From: Pseudomonadota bacterium | GTDB lineage: Bacteria; Pseudomonadota; Gammaproteobacteria; Pseudomonadales; Pseudohongiellaceae | DNA length: 64,000 nt | Direction of reading: 5' to 3' | Assembly (NCBI GenBank): GCA_027623555.1 | Contig: JAQBSZ010000003.1 | Span: 1 to 64,000 of the forward strand | Shown: positions 26,794 to 35,762 of the stretch, piece by piece | Numbering within the stretch: position 1 is the first letter of the stretch | Layout: each line of letters opens with the position of its first letter | Translations under genes and position numbers: made by a program | The notes under the pieces: generated by a model | The model's input: the letters and a program-made list of their open reading frames with translations, nothing else | Told to the model about the DNA's origin: nothing | Database searches by the model: none

Positions 26794-27312
26794 CTAGTCG
26801 TGGTCATTATTTTCAATGGCAGAGTGACCTGTTCCTCCAGGGTGATACCCTGGACTGAGTAAAATTTCGTTTTCAATGATTTGCCTGAAATCATCCGGGA
26901 ATCTGTCCTTGCGTAAACCCCACCAGGATATTACACCCCTGGAGCCAACGACTTCACTTCGAGCGCTTCTTACAAACGGTACTACCCAACTATTCGTGCC
27001 AATAAGCTGGCTTTCCTCTTCGACTTGCAGCCACAGTTGAAACAATTGCATCAAATAGAAATGAAAACGTGTCAGCTCACTATTGTTCAATGATGCATCA
27101 CCCGCGCAGCCTCTGACCCATAAATCCGCAAGGCTTTCATCTTTGGATATTTGGGATTGCCAATTCAACATTTCATTCATCAGCTCGTGAAGAGACGACT
27201 GGCGCACGGCCTTATTACTTGTGCTTATTTGCGTGGCCAGATAGACCAGTGAAACCACAACGGCCATTGCTCCCAGAATTTCACCTACTGCCGCAATTGC
27301 ATCCCAGTTCAT
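26794..27312 (-). CDS. MNW[DE]AI-family small membrane protein (paralogue C)
   Basis: A 172-residue protein starting MNWDAIAAVGEILGAMAVV, one helix, then ATQISTSNKAVRQSS and a longer soluble tail (to SAIENNDHD). It differs from its paralogues by IAAVG in place of IGAVG. Its start codon overlaps the stop of the upstream CHEGN gene by 4 bases (ATGA), so translation is coupled. This is the direct physical link between the two uncharacterised families in this window. Confidence 0.75.
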   Translation of the reverse strand: MNWDAIAAVGEILGAMAVVVSLVYLATQISTSNKAVRQSSLHELMNEMLNWQSQISKDESLADLWVRGCAGDASLNNSELTRFHFYLMQLFQLWLQVEEESQLIGTNSWVVPFVRSARSEVVGSRGVISWWGLRKDRFPDDFRQIIENEILLSPGYHPGGTGHSAIENNDHD

Positions 27313-28349
27313 CGCTGTGCCTTCCTGTCTTCGATGCGTGCCGCTCTCAGCATATTCTCCAGCGCGTAATTGCCCTCATGGCAGGCGAATTCATAGATCG
27401 GCGCGTTGAGCGCGGACATATTCATCTTGACTGTAATCCGGTCGGTAAACGTGTCCGGATCATCAATGGTGAACTCATAGTCCAGCGCACTTTCTCCAAC
27501 GCGGGTGAAGCGTTCTGTCAGCACCATGTTTTGCGCCGTGCCAAATGCTGCATCGCGAAGAAACACACTGGCCAGCTTGTCGGTGAAGTGACGCGTCTCG
27601 ACAACCAGGGTATTGCCTTCCCAATGGCCCCGGGACCTGCCAGTCCAGGAGCGGATGCGTTCATTGAGAAACGGGCGGCCATCGAGTGGGATGATACGCG
27701 GATCATTGCCCAACTCGGACCTGATCAAGACATGGTTTGCCGTCTGAATTATCTGGATATTATTGTTATAGGAGTTTGCCTTGATATACGGCCCCACGGT
27801 CTGCGGAAACGCCAGACAACGCGACGCCAGACCAAAGTCTTCCGGGCGATCACAGGACACCGCCGCGAAAGAGATGCGCACAGGGCGATCGGCTATCACG
27901 ACACCACCGTTGTTACAGGGATTCGATGGTGGTGGCGAGCGTTGCGTGATGACTCCCATCCTGGTGGGTGGGAGTCTACCGTCGTGCGGATAAACAATCA
28001 GTGAAGTCCTGGGATTAATATACGACTCGTCGAAATAGGACCAGAACGCGTTATAGGCACCGGTGTCATCGGTGGGCTGTTCCAGGATGCGGTCAGACAA
28101 GCCTGCTTCACCGGCGTTTCTTGCCCTCTCCAGATTGTTCACCCCTGCAATGCGATCACGCCGCTCGGCAGCGTTGAGAAATTCCCGGTCGCCGAATCGA
28201 GAGGGGCGTTCAAAGGGTGTGTTGTCATTAAAGTTCCACACACCTTGCAGGTCAGGCATGCCGTGTTCGGTTTTGGGAACCTGGTAGCCCTGGGCGCAGG
28301 CCAGGGCGGAGAGCAGAGACAGAAAGAATGTGCCGAAAATTCTGAGCAT
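27309..28349 (-). CDS. Secreted CHEGN-family protein of unknown function (paralogue 2)
   Basis: A 346-residue protein with a signal peptide (ending ALACAQ). Shared blocks: MPDLQGVWNFNDNTPFERP, RTSLIVYPHDGRLPP, LASRCLAF, SYNNNIQIIQT, SRGHWEGNTLVVET, and the C-terminal YEFACHEGNYAL. Sister of genes at 14286, 35763, 38970 and 52053. The extra region GGVVIADRPVRISFAAVSCDR (about residues 148-168) is not present in the others. Start ATG 28349. Its stop is overlapped by the MNW[DE]AI gene. Confidence 0.82.
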   Translation of the reverse strand: MLRIFGTFFLSLLSALACAQGYQVPKTEHGMPDLQGVWNFNDNTPFERPSRFGDREFLNAAERRDRIAGVNNLERARNAGEAGLSDRILEQPTDDTGAYNAFWSYFDESYINPRTSLIVYPHDGRLPPTRMGVITQRSPPPSNPCNNGGVVIADRPVRISFAAVSCDRPEDFGLASRCLAFPQTVGPYIKANSYNNNIQIIQTANHVLIRSELGNDPRIIPLDGRPFLNERIRSWTGRSRGHWEGNTLVVETRHFTDKLASVFLRDAAFGTAQNMVLTERFTRVGESALDYEFTIDDPDTFTDRITVKMNMSALNAPIYEFACHEGNYALENMLRAARIEDRKAQR

Positions 28350-28373
28350 TGTTGGCGGTGTTCAGACCATTAC

Positions 28374-28799
28374 CTAAGCCGGTGGAATCCCGGCTTTGAA
28401 ACAGGGCGTGCCTTCCGGGGCATCGATCCAGGAATGTTTATGTTTCTCATAGATAGAAACCGTCGGCGGCGGGAAATCGCAGTCGGCAAAGCAGCCAGCA
28501 GCAACCCCAATCTTGCCGGCCGTGGGTCCTTCAGAGCGGGGAGACTGCCACCATACCGAGGTCCCACATTGCGGGCAGAAATTAAACGTCATCTCCAGGC
28601 CAGCATCACCACTGTCACGGGTATACTGGCTGGCGCGACCTTCGAAAACAACGCGGTGTTTTTCATACCAGGCGGCAATATGAAACAGGGAACCGGTGCG
28701 CCGCTGGCACAACTGGCAATGACAGGCCACTACCGGATATGGTTCACCCTCGCAACTCAGTTGCAATTGGCCACAATGACATTGAGCAACTCGAGTCAT
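28374..28799 (-). CDS. GFA-family (CENP-V domain) zinc protein
   Basis: A 141-residue protein with the zinc pattern of the glutathione-dependent formaldehyde-activating family: CHCGQLQLSC near the N-terminus, then CHCQLCQRRTG, and CPQCGTSVWW. A later CFADCDFPPP is present. The family links to glutathione adducts of formaldehyde but most members are uncharacterised. It sits between the amidase and the CHEGN gene. A second, decayed GFA gene is at 56940-57345. Confidence 0.87.
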   Translation of the reverse strand: MTRVAQCHCGQLQLSCEGEPYPVVACHCQLCQRRTGSLFHIAAWYEKHRVVFEGRASQYTRDSGDAGLEMTFNFCPQCGTSVWWQSPRSEGPTAGKIGVAAGCFADCDFPPPTVSIYEKHKHSWIDAPEGTPCFKAGIPPA

Positions 28800-28852
28800 G
28801 AGTCCCTCCTCCTTCTTATTTAGACTTCCTGTTGAACTGGACCGAAATCCTG

Positions 28853-30340
28853 TCAGGCTGCTGCAACCAACTGTGGTCGCTTCTGTAGATGGTCGGTAAT
28901 CTGTTCATAGGCCAGGGCGAACTCCAGTACCTTCTGGTCTTCACCATAGTTGCCCATGATCTGCATACCCATCGGCCGTCCCTGCGCATCGAATCCGACC
29001 GGAACATTGACCACCGGAAGGCCACCGAGGCTTCCCGGTATCACGACCTCCATCCAGCGATGATAGGTGTCCATTGCCCGGCCGTTAATCTCGCGCGGCC
29101 AGGTTGTGTCTTTCGGATAAGGGAATACCTGCGCCGTTGGCAATACGAGAAAATCGTACACGGAGAATAGTCTATTGAGTTCGCGGTACCAGTCGCCGCG
29201 AATCCGGTTGGCCTGGGAACGATCGCTGTCGGTCAGGAGCATCGATTGTTCGATCTCCCAGATCACTTCGGGTTTGAGTTGTGCCCGGGTTGCCGGATTG
29301 TCGTAAAACGTTTTCATACTGGCACGCCCGGAGTGGCGCAAGGTGGTCCAGCAAAACCACAGGTCTGACAGGGTGAAATTCGGCTGCGTGGCTTCCATCC
29401 GCGCTCCGGCGCTGGACACATCGGCAAGGCTGGCATCACAAAGGTCCAGCACTCCCGGTTCCATCGCCAGGTAATTATTCAGGTTACCCAACCAGGCAAT
29501 GCGCACATCGTTGAGATTCAACGGGCTGTATTGTCTAGCCACCGGTTGCACGGCGATAGTCTGCAATAGGCGAATCGTATCGGCGGTATTTCTACCCATC
29601 GGTCCGGAGGTCGACAGGGCTCGCGGCCCGGTTGGATTGTTGGTCATTACATTAACGCCTGGCCGGAAACCGATCACGTTGTTGAAGGCGCCGGGATTTC
29701 GCAGCGATCCCATCATGTCGCTGCCGTCAGCCACCGGTAGCATATGGGTTCCCAGACCGCTGGCTGCCCCGCCGCTGCTGCCACCGGAAGTTAGCTCAGG
29801 ATTGCAGGCACTGCCAGTGGCACCGAAGAGAGGGTTATAGGATTGCGAGCCCAGCCCGAACTCGGGCGTGTTGGTCTTGCCGATGAAGATGGCACCCGCG
29901 GCTCGAATTCGCACCACCAGATCGCTGTCACTCTCGGCGATGCGGTCGGCATACATTGGTGAGCCGCTGGTGAAGCGCAGCCCGGCCACTGGCTGCAGTT
30001 CTTTTACTGCATGGGGCATGCCGTGCATCCAGCCGCGATACTCACCGCGCGCTAGGGCCTGGTCCGCCTCTGAAGCCTGGGCAATAAGTTTGTCATCATC
30101 CACCCGGTTGATGATGGCATTGTAGACTGGATTGTAGGTATTGATGTGCCTGAGGTAGGCCTGCATCACTTCGACACAACTCACGTGTTTATCTTTGATC
30201 GCCACGGAGAGATTGCCGGCGGTCAGGTCCACCAGGTCAGGCGGCATCCCGGCGGCGAAGAGCTGCCTTGAGACAGCAAGTGGTAGAGTGGATGCCGCGC
30301 TGAATAAGGCGGTATTTTTTAGAAATCGTCTACGATCCAT
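28853..30340 (-). CDS. Amidase signature enzyme, Tat-exported
   Basis: A 495-residue amidase. N-terminal Tat motif DRRRFLKNTALFSAAS. The signature Lys is in HAVKELQPVAG, and the Ser-rich glycine stretch is TSGGSSGGAASGLG (Ser nucleophile and cis-Ser). The usual DGGGS segment is replaced by DGSDMMGS. The export signal suggests hydrolysis of an amide in the periplasm. AGGAGG lies upstream of ATG 30340. It starts 14 bases after the stop of a MNW[DE]AI gene. Substrate unknown. Confidence 0.88.
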   Translation of the reverse strand: MDRRRFLKNTALFSAASTLPLAVSRQLFAAGMPPDLVDLTAGNLSVAIKDKHVSCVEVMQAYLRHINTYNPVYNAIINRVDDDKLIAQASEADQALARGEYRGWMHGMPHAVKELQPVAGLRFTSGSPMYADRIAESDSDLVVRIRAAGAIFIGKTNTPEFGLGSQSYNPLFGATGSACNPELTSGGSSGGAASGLGTHMLPVADGSDMMGSLRNPGAFNNVIGFRPGVNVMTNNPTGPRALSTSGPMGRNTADTIRLLQTIAVQPVARQYSPLNLNDVRIAWLGNLNNYLAMEPGVLDLCDASLADVSSAGARMEATQPNFTLSDLWFCWTTLRHSGRASMKTFYDNPATRAQLKPEVIWEIEQSMLLTDSDRSQANRIRGDWYRELNRLFSVYDFLVLPTAQVFPYPKDTTWPREINGRAMDTYHRWMEVVIPGSLGGLPVVNVPVGFDAQGRPMGMQIMGNYGEDQKVLEFALAYEQITDHLQKRPQLVAAA

Positions 30341-30354
30341 TTGAATCCTCCTGG

Positions 30355-30906
30355 TTATCCGGTTTCGGCCCGTTCCTTCGCCATAATATGCGGTCGAAAA
30401 ATCATCAGTTTGTCGTCTTTAACTACATCAATTTGCTGTTCCACCATCACCGTAAATTCCGCCGATGCCAACTCAAACCAGTGGCGCGAGATCTCCCACA
30501 TCTTTCTGAAGGTATCGCATTGCGCGATTTCTACCGCCACACTCCTGATTGCCTGCAGGCGCAACCCCTCCTCGCCTACCACATTGGATCTTACAAAATT
30601 TGCGCGCTGGGTGTTTATGAAGTCGATGAATAGATTGTCCAGCATAAATTGATCATGTTCGTTCAGCTCTTCGTCCTCGTAAGCCTTCATCCAGATGACA
30701 GCGAGATGGGGATTCTCCATCAGTCGGCCACGCCAGCGGCTGACGGAATCGGCATGGCGGTCGATGGCGGCGACGCGCTCGAGACGGTTGGACTCCGTCA
30801 TCGTACGATTATTTTGTCGCAGCTGGACAGCGAGAAACCCGAGAGTGAATACCACGGCGAAAGCCCCTACAAGTTCGCCGATAGCGCCGATTGCTTCCCA
30901 GTTCAT
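30355..30906 (-). CDS. MNW[DE]AI-family small membrane protein (paralogue D)
   Basis: A 183-residue protein starting MNWEAIGAIGELVGAFAVV, one helix, then QLRQNNRTMTESNRLERVAA and a helical cytosolic part (MENPHLAVIWMKAYED). I chose ATG 30906 over the longer frame because the family start lies there. It is the first gene of the 13-gene minus-strand cluster, so the promoter is expected in 30907-31034, shared with the divergent M28 peptidase. Confidence 0.75.
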   Translation of the reverse strand: MNWEAIGAIGELVGAFAVVFTLGFLAVQLRQNNRTMTESNRLERVAAIDRHADSVSRWRGRLMENPHLAVIWMKAYEDEELNEHDQFMLDNLFIDFINTQRANFVRSNVVGEEGLRLQAIRSVAVEIAQCDTFRKMWEISRHWFELASAEFTVMVEQQIDVVKDDKLMIFRPHIMAKERAETG

Positions 30907-31034
30907 GTTGTTTATTTTCCCCTGGTCCTCACAGCCCATTCGAGCCGGGCAGTGCACTGGATTATTCATCAACTGGACTCAAAGGCCAAGCTTGCATATG
31001 CTCCCCCGATCGATGGTTGTTGCGGGAGAGTGCC

Positions 31035-32264
31035 ATGAATACTGGAATTAGCATGTTGAAATCAGGACTGATCCCTGTGGCGATGCTGCTGGCTGCCTCG
31101 TCAGGATACGCCCAGGAAGACGATTCCGTGCAGGAACTGGTGAGTCGGCTGGAACTGGACAGCTATAAGGCGACCATTCGCGGGCTCACGCAATTCGGCG
31201 ATCGCCGCCAGGGCACCGCGCGCAATCGGCTTGCCGTGGACTGGATCGAGCAGCAGCTTGAGGCGATGGGCTGTACCACAGAACGTGTGCATTACGTATT
31301 CGACCCGGAGCCGCAACCCGTACGGCCCCGGCCCCCGCAATCTAACACCACTGCTGATCTGACCACGCCAACCGGTGGCGCAGTGGGTCGCAATGGCAGT
31401 GGCCCAGGCGGCTCTTCCATCTACGGTTACCGGGCTGCCACTGGCGTGAATCGGGACCTGATGGCGCAACCGGATGAGCGCATTCGCGAGTTGAACCGCG
31501 AAGAGCCGGTCAATGGCCCGCGTTCAGAAGTATTCTGCACCAAGATCGGCACTACTCGTCCGGATGAGATGTACCTCATCGGCGCCCACATGGACGGTCA
31601 TGGCGTCAATGAGGCCGTTAATGATGACGGTTCCGGCACCGCGCTGGTCATGGAACTGGCGCGAATCTTTAACTCGCCGGATGTGGAAACGGAAGTATCG
31701 ATTCGCTTTGCCCTGTGGAACAACGAAGAGACTGGCCTGAATGGTTCCGGTGCCTATGTTCAGCAGCGCAAGGATCTGCAGGGAATCGAGAGCCCAACGG
31801 GTTCAGGCCGCTATCCGGAACCGAGATGGCTGGGCATGATTCAGCATGACATGATGCTCTGGGATCACGGGGCACCACGCGCCGATGGCAGCGTCAGCAT
31901 GGACCAGCGCCCCGAGGCGGACGTTAATATTGAGTTTCAGTCCAACTCCGAGCTGGCGGCGGCTTCCATGCAGCTTGCCTTCGAGTTCAAGGCCGCCGCC
32001 GATACCTACAATACCGACTACCCGGCAACCGTCGGCCCGCACATGACTAACACCGACTCGACGCCGTTCATGAATGAAGTGCCGTCTATCAGCCTGCGCG
32101 AGAATGAACGTGGTGCACACACCGGCGCTGGCTGGAATCCAACCTGGCACACGCCGCTGGATGTGTGGACTACCTTCGACGATGAGGACTTTCGCCTGGG
32201 CTTGAACGCTGCACAGACGACACTGTCTGCCATAGCACGATTGGCAGGTGCGACACTTAAATAG
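31035..32264 (+). CDS. M28-family zinc aminopeptidase-like protein, secreted
   Basis: A 409-residue protein with signal peptide (ending GYAQE). Metal-site motifs: GAHMDGHGVNEAVNDDGSG (His and Asp ligands), NNEETGLNGSGAYV (Glu base and ligand), NTDSTPF (Asp) and a C-terminal His (GAHTGAGWNPTWHTP). These match M28 exopeptidases that release amino acids in the periplasm or outside. ATG 31035 has GGGAG eight bases upstream; the frame extension to 30891 overlaps the divergent gene and lacks signal features. Confidence 0.87.
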   Translation: MNTGISMLKSGLIPVAMLLAASSGYAQEDDSVQELVSRLELDSYKATIRGLTQFGDRRQGTARNRLAVDWIEQQLEAMGCTTERVHYVFDPEPQPVRPRPPQSNTTADLTTPTGGAVGRNGSGPGGSSIYGYRAATGVNRDLMAQPDERIRELNREEPVNGPRSEVFCTKIGTTRPDEMYLIGAHMDGHGVNEAVNDDGSGTALVMELARIFNSPDVETEVSIRFALWNNEETGLNGSGAYVQQRKDLQGIESPTGSGRYPEPRWLGMIQHDMMLWDHGAPRADGSVSMDQRPEADVNIEFQSNSELAAASMQLAFEFKAAADTYNTDYPATVGPHMTNTDSTPFMNEVPSISLRENERGAHTGAGWNPTWHTPLDVWTTFDDEDFRLGLNAAQTTLSAIARLAGATLK

Positions 32265-32343
32265 TAAACACGGACGGATCCATTTTTTAGAGTTCCCTGT
32301 CGAACAACTTCGCCATTTTATCTGCAAATAGATCTGTCCCTGG

Positions 32344-35300
32344 TTACTGTCCAAGCACAGTAGGAAGCTGTGGCGGGGCGTTCTGCCGAATCGGCTGGTA
32401 ATTTTCCAATTGCGCCAGCACATCTTGAATGGCTGTATCGAGCTGGGTATCGACGCCGCGGTTAACCGCATCGGGTTCGAGATCAACCTCGATATCTGGC
32501 GCCACCCCTTCATTCTCTATGCGCCAATCCCCACCTGGAGTATAGAAACGAAAGAAGGGAACTACCAGTGAGCCATCATCAATAAGCGAGGGATTAGCCG
32601 AGATACCAATCAAGCCACCCCAGGTGCGAGTGCCAATCAGCTTGCCCAGGCCCTGGTGTTTGAAGGCATAGGGAAGGAAGTCACCTCCAGACCCGGCATC
32701 CTGATCCACCAGCATAACCTTGGGCCCATAGATTGCTCCTCCAGGTGTATCGAATGTCATACCATCCCTATCTCGCCAGCTTGCCAGGTAATTTCGTCCA
32801 AGAACGTCGGTTATATAATTGGCTGCCTGCCCGCCACCGTTACGACGCTCGTCAATAATCATCGCTTCCTTGTCAGACTGTGCGAAGAACATGCGATTGA
32901 AGTAGGTATACCCACCCGCCGCTGTGTCAGGGAGGTAGATGTAGCCTACTCGACCGCCAGTTTGCTTCTCGACATACTTGCGGTTCTCTTCGATCCAGTT
33001 CCAATGGCGCAGCGCCGAATCATTGGCAATCGGTTCAACCGTGATCTCACGACTGTTTTCGAAGTTCGGCGCACTATTGACCTCCAGAGCAACCTGTTTA
33101 CCGACGGTATTCGCAAACAGACTGTAGATGTTTGTATTGCCATCCACTGCGACACCGTTGACCGACAAAATGTAGTCACCTTCTGAGACTCCGATACCAG
33201 GAGGCGCCAGTGGTGATTTCAGGAACGGATTCCATTGTTCACCACTGTAGATTTTTGCGACCCGGTAGCGATTATTCTCGATACGAAGATCGGCACCCAG
33301 CAGACCGATTGAAACCGAATCCTCGGTGTGTACGTCACCGCCACCTGTGCGGTTGTGCCCGACCTGGAGTTCGGCAATCATCTGAACCAATAACAGACTC
33401 AGGTCTTCTCGGGTGCTGACATGCTCCAGCAGCGGTACGTACTTATCGCGAATCCCCTGCCAGTCCAGTCCGTGCATATTTTCTGCATAGAAGAACTGAT
33501 GTTCCATGCGCCAGACTTCATCGAAGATTTGCCGCCACTCTTCCCGCGGGTCGATAAAGGCTCGCACATCGGCGGTGTTAAGCGGCTCAGGCTTGATCTC
33601 GTCAGCAATATCGGCGGTAAGCAAAGCCTGGCCCGGTCCCAGGATCAACAGCTTTTTGCCATCTCCGCTCATGATGTAGCTGGCGACCTCATCCTTCACC
33701 AGGCTCACTTCTTTGTCTTCGAAATCGAAGCGACTCAGTGTATGGATTGCCTGGCGCTCACTGGAAGGCAAGTCATTGCTGGCCCCGGGTTGTCGACGGT
33801 CGATGAAATACAGATTGCCATCGTCCGCGACATTGAGGTTACTGTAGTTACGCTCCGGAACAGGCAATGCCACCAGGCGACGCTGAATCTTGTCCAGTGC
33901 AATATTCACCTGCACGGAATTGCTATCTTCTTCGTCACCGTCATCTTCTGGTGGCGCTTCATCCCCACTCTTAGGCAACAACGGGGATTTCCCGTCTGCC
34001 GCCAGCACCAGCACATAGATGGCGTTACGCAGTGGCAACTCCTGCGTGGACATATCGAGTCCGACCTGTTGCGGGCCAGCATTCGTTGATGCAGTGAAGT
34101 AGAGATACTGTCCATCACGGCTGAATGTCGGCGACCAGGCATAGCTCATTCCATCGGTGACTTCATGGCTTTCTGAAGTGCCGAAGTTATATAACATGAT
34201 CTTGCTGAGATGATTAGCCAGAGTCTGGGTATAGGCGAGCCAGTTACCATCGGGGCTTACCGCAACAGCGGTACCCGCACGACGCAGATCGGTTCGTATC
34301 AGGGTCTTTGCTCCGCTTATTGTGTCGAGGAAAAAAAGATTCAGATGGTTATCTTCATAGATGAGCTTGTCGCCGTTGCTCCCCCAAGCAAGCAAAGAGT
34401 AGTAGTCAGTATCACCAAGTGGAAATGACTGTTTGTCGCCGCGACCCGTCTGGTCGGCGATGATCAGCGTGTGCATCGATCCGAAATCACTGATGTAGGC
34501 AATCTTGTCGCCAATTGGAGACCAGATGGCACCACTCTCTCGCACTCCGCTGGTGCCCGTCAGATTGCGAGTTGACCCGTTTTTCAATGGAACTGTGAAT
34601 ACTTCACCTCGAGCCGTGATCAAGGCCCGCTGCGCAGTGGGTGAGAGTTCAATATTCTGAATATTTGCACTCACATCTTTCCACTGGGGTCGGGCCTGTG
34701 CAGAATCTGGCTTGATATCGATCGCTACTTCACTCAGGCGATTGCTGGCAAGATCGTAGATCTTCAAACGACCCCCGGCTTCGTAAACTATTCGATCATT
34801 GTGAATATCTGCCGCCCCAATATCCCACTGGGATTCCTCGGTCAGCTTGTTAATGTCGCCATTACGTGTGTTATAGGAATAAAGATTGGATGCGCGATCA
34901 TCCCGATCAGAAACGAAATAAACCATATCACCGCTCCACATGGGATTCATCTCGTTAGCCCTTGGGTGAGGAATCTTCTCTACTTTCTGGGACTGGGTAT
35001 CGATAATCCAGATCGGTGGCGTCGATCCGCCTCGATGCAGACGCCAGCCACTAGTGCTCCTGTGTGCAGCCTGGTAGGGACGATAGGCGATACGGCGTCC
35101 ATCATCGGACCAGGCTCCTTCGACAGCGACGGCTTCCATAAGCTTTTCCGGGAATCCTCCTGCAAAAGCCACGTGATATAACTGGTTGCTGCGGCCATTA
35201 CGAATCTCACGGGCGGAAGCAAATAGCACAGAGCCGCCGTCCGGACTCCAACCGTTTACTGTGTCAGTACCGGGGTGCCAGGTCAGGCGTCTCGCCTGGC

Positions 35301-35616
35301 CACCATCGACAGCAATGACATAGACATCGCGATTATTTTCATAGTTGGCGGTGAAGGCCAGCCAATTTCCGTCAGGAGAAAACTTCGGATTCTCTTCAAC
35401 CGCCGGGTGTGAAGTCAGCCGTCGTGGATTCTCGCCATTCGGGCCAGCGATCCAGATATCGCCCCCGTAAACGAAGGCAAGATGATCATCTGACAATGCG
35501 GGTTGCCGCATCAATAATGTTTGCGCCTGAGCATTTGCCCCTATGACTAGCGAGATGGAAAAGATTAAAATTTTAAGATTCAAAATTAGAAGTTTCAGGA
35601 AACTCATAGAGTGCAT
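32344..35616 (-). CDS. Tricorn-type protease (beta-propellers, PDZ, S41 domain), secreted
   Basis: A 1090-residue protein with a signal sequence (ending ANAQAQ). The N-terminal two thirds consist of WD/PD40-type propeller repeats (AVEENPKFSPDGNWLAF, GWSPDGGSVLFASA, VSPDGNWLAYTQT). A PDZ segment is near LSPLAPPGIGVSEGDYILSV-type sequence (about residue 800), followed by the S41 catalytic domain with DQDAGSGGDFLPY (nucleophile Ser in GSGG) and a preceding GYIYLPDT. This layout matches tricorn protease and its bacterial homologues, which degrade oligopeptides. The GAGGAG before ATG 35616 supports this start. Convergent with the M28 peptidase; both suggest peptide use. Confidence 0.9.
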   Translation of the reverse strand: MHSMSFLKLLILNLKILIFSISLVIGANAQAQTLLMRQPALSDDHLAFVYGGDIWIAGPNGENPRRLTSHPAVEENPKFSPDGNWLAFTANYENNRDVYVIAVDGGQARRLTWHPGTDTVNGWSPDGGSVLFASAREIRNGRSNQLYHVAFAGGFPEKLMEAVAVEGAWSDDGRRIAYRPYQAAHRSTSGWRLHRGGSTPPIWIIDTQSQKVEKIPHPRANEMNPMWSGDMVYFVSDRDDRASNLYSYNTRNGDINKLTEESQWDIGAADIHNDRIVYEAGGRLKIYDLASNRLSEVAIDIKPDSAQARPQWKDVSANIQNIELSPTAQRALITARGEVFTVPLKNGSTRNLTGTSGVRESGAIWSPIGDKIAYISDFGSMHTLIIADQTGRGDKQSFPLGDTDYYSLLAWGSNGDKLIYEDNHLNLFFLDTISGAKTLIRTDLRRAGTAVAVSPDGNWLAYTQTLANHLSKIMLYNFGTSESHEVTDGMSYAWSPTFSRDGQYLYFTASTNAGPQQVGLDMSTQELPLRNAIYVLVLAADGKSPLLPKSGDEAPPEDDGDEEDSNSVQVNIALDKIQRRLVALPVPERNYSNLNVADDGNLYFIDRRQPGASNDLPSSERQAIHTLSRFDFEDKEVSLVKDEVASYIMSGDGKKLLILGPGQALLTADIADEIKPEPLNTADVRAFIDPREEWRQIFDEVWRMEHQFFYAENMHGLDWQGIRDKYVPLLEHVSTREDLSLLLVQMIAELQVGHNRTGGGDVHTEDSVSIGLLGADLRIENNRYRVAKIYSGEQWNPFLKSPLAPPGIGVSEGDYILSVNGVAVDGNTNIYSLFANTVGKQVALEVNSAPNFENSREITVEPIANDSALRHWNWIEENRKYVEKQTGGRVGYIYLPDTAAGGYTYFNRMFFAQSDKEAMIIDERRNGGGQAANYITDVLGRNYLASWRDRDGMTFDTPGGAIYGPKVMLVDQDAGSGGDFLPYAFKHQGLGKLIGTRTWGGLIGISANPSLIDDGSLVVPFFRFYTPGGDWRIENEGVAPDIEVDLEPDAVNRGVDTQLDTAIQDVLAQLENYQPIRQNAPPQLPTVLGQ

Positions 35617-35702
35617 TGAATTCTCCTCGATGCAGACACAGGGAAGCTTGAGAGTAAAATCGGAAATGGTTTTTGGTTAAATTGAGGACTAATTTATTTT
35701 TA

Positions 35703-35751
35703 AGCTAAAACAGGGTCAGATCTGTTTAATAGATCTAACCCTGTTTTAGCT
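35703..35751. repeat. Long inverted repeat with CAGGGTCAGATCT-type arms
   Basis: Two 21-base arms (35703-35723 and 35731-35751) are reverse complements with one mismatch and a 7-base loop. The arms contain AAAACAGGGT and AGATCT. It lies between the end of the CHEGN gene (35763-36734) and the start of the tricorn gene, on the transcript downstream of the former. No U-run follows on either strand beyond the arm ends. It may be an attenuator or terminator, or a REP-like palindromic element; I cannot tell which. Confidence 0.75.
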
Positions 35752-35762
35752 GTTCCTATTTA

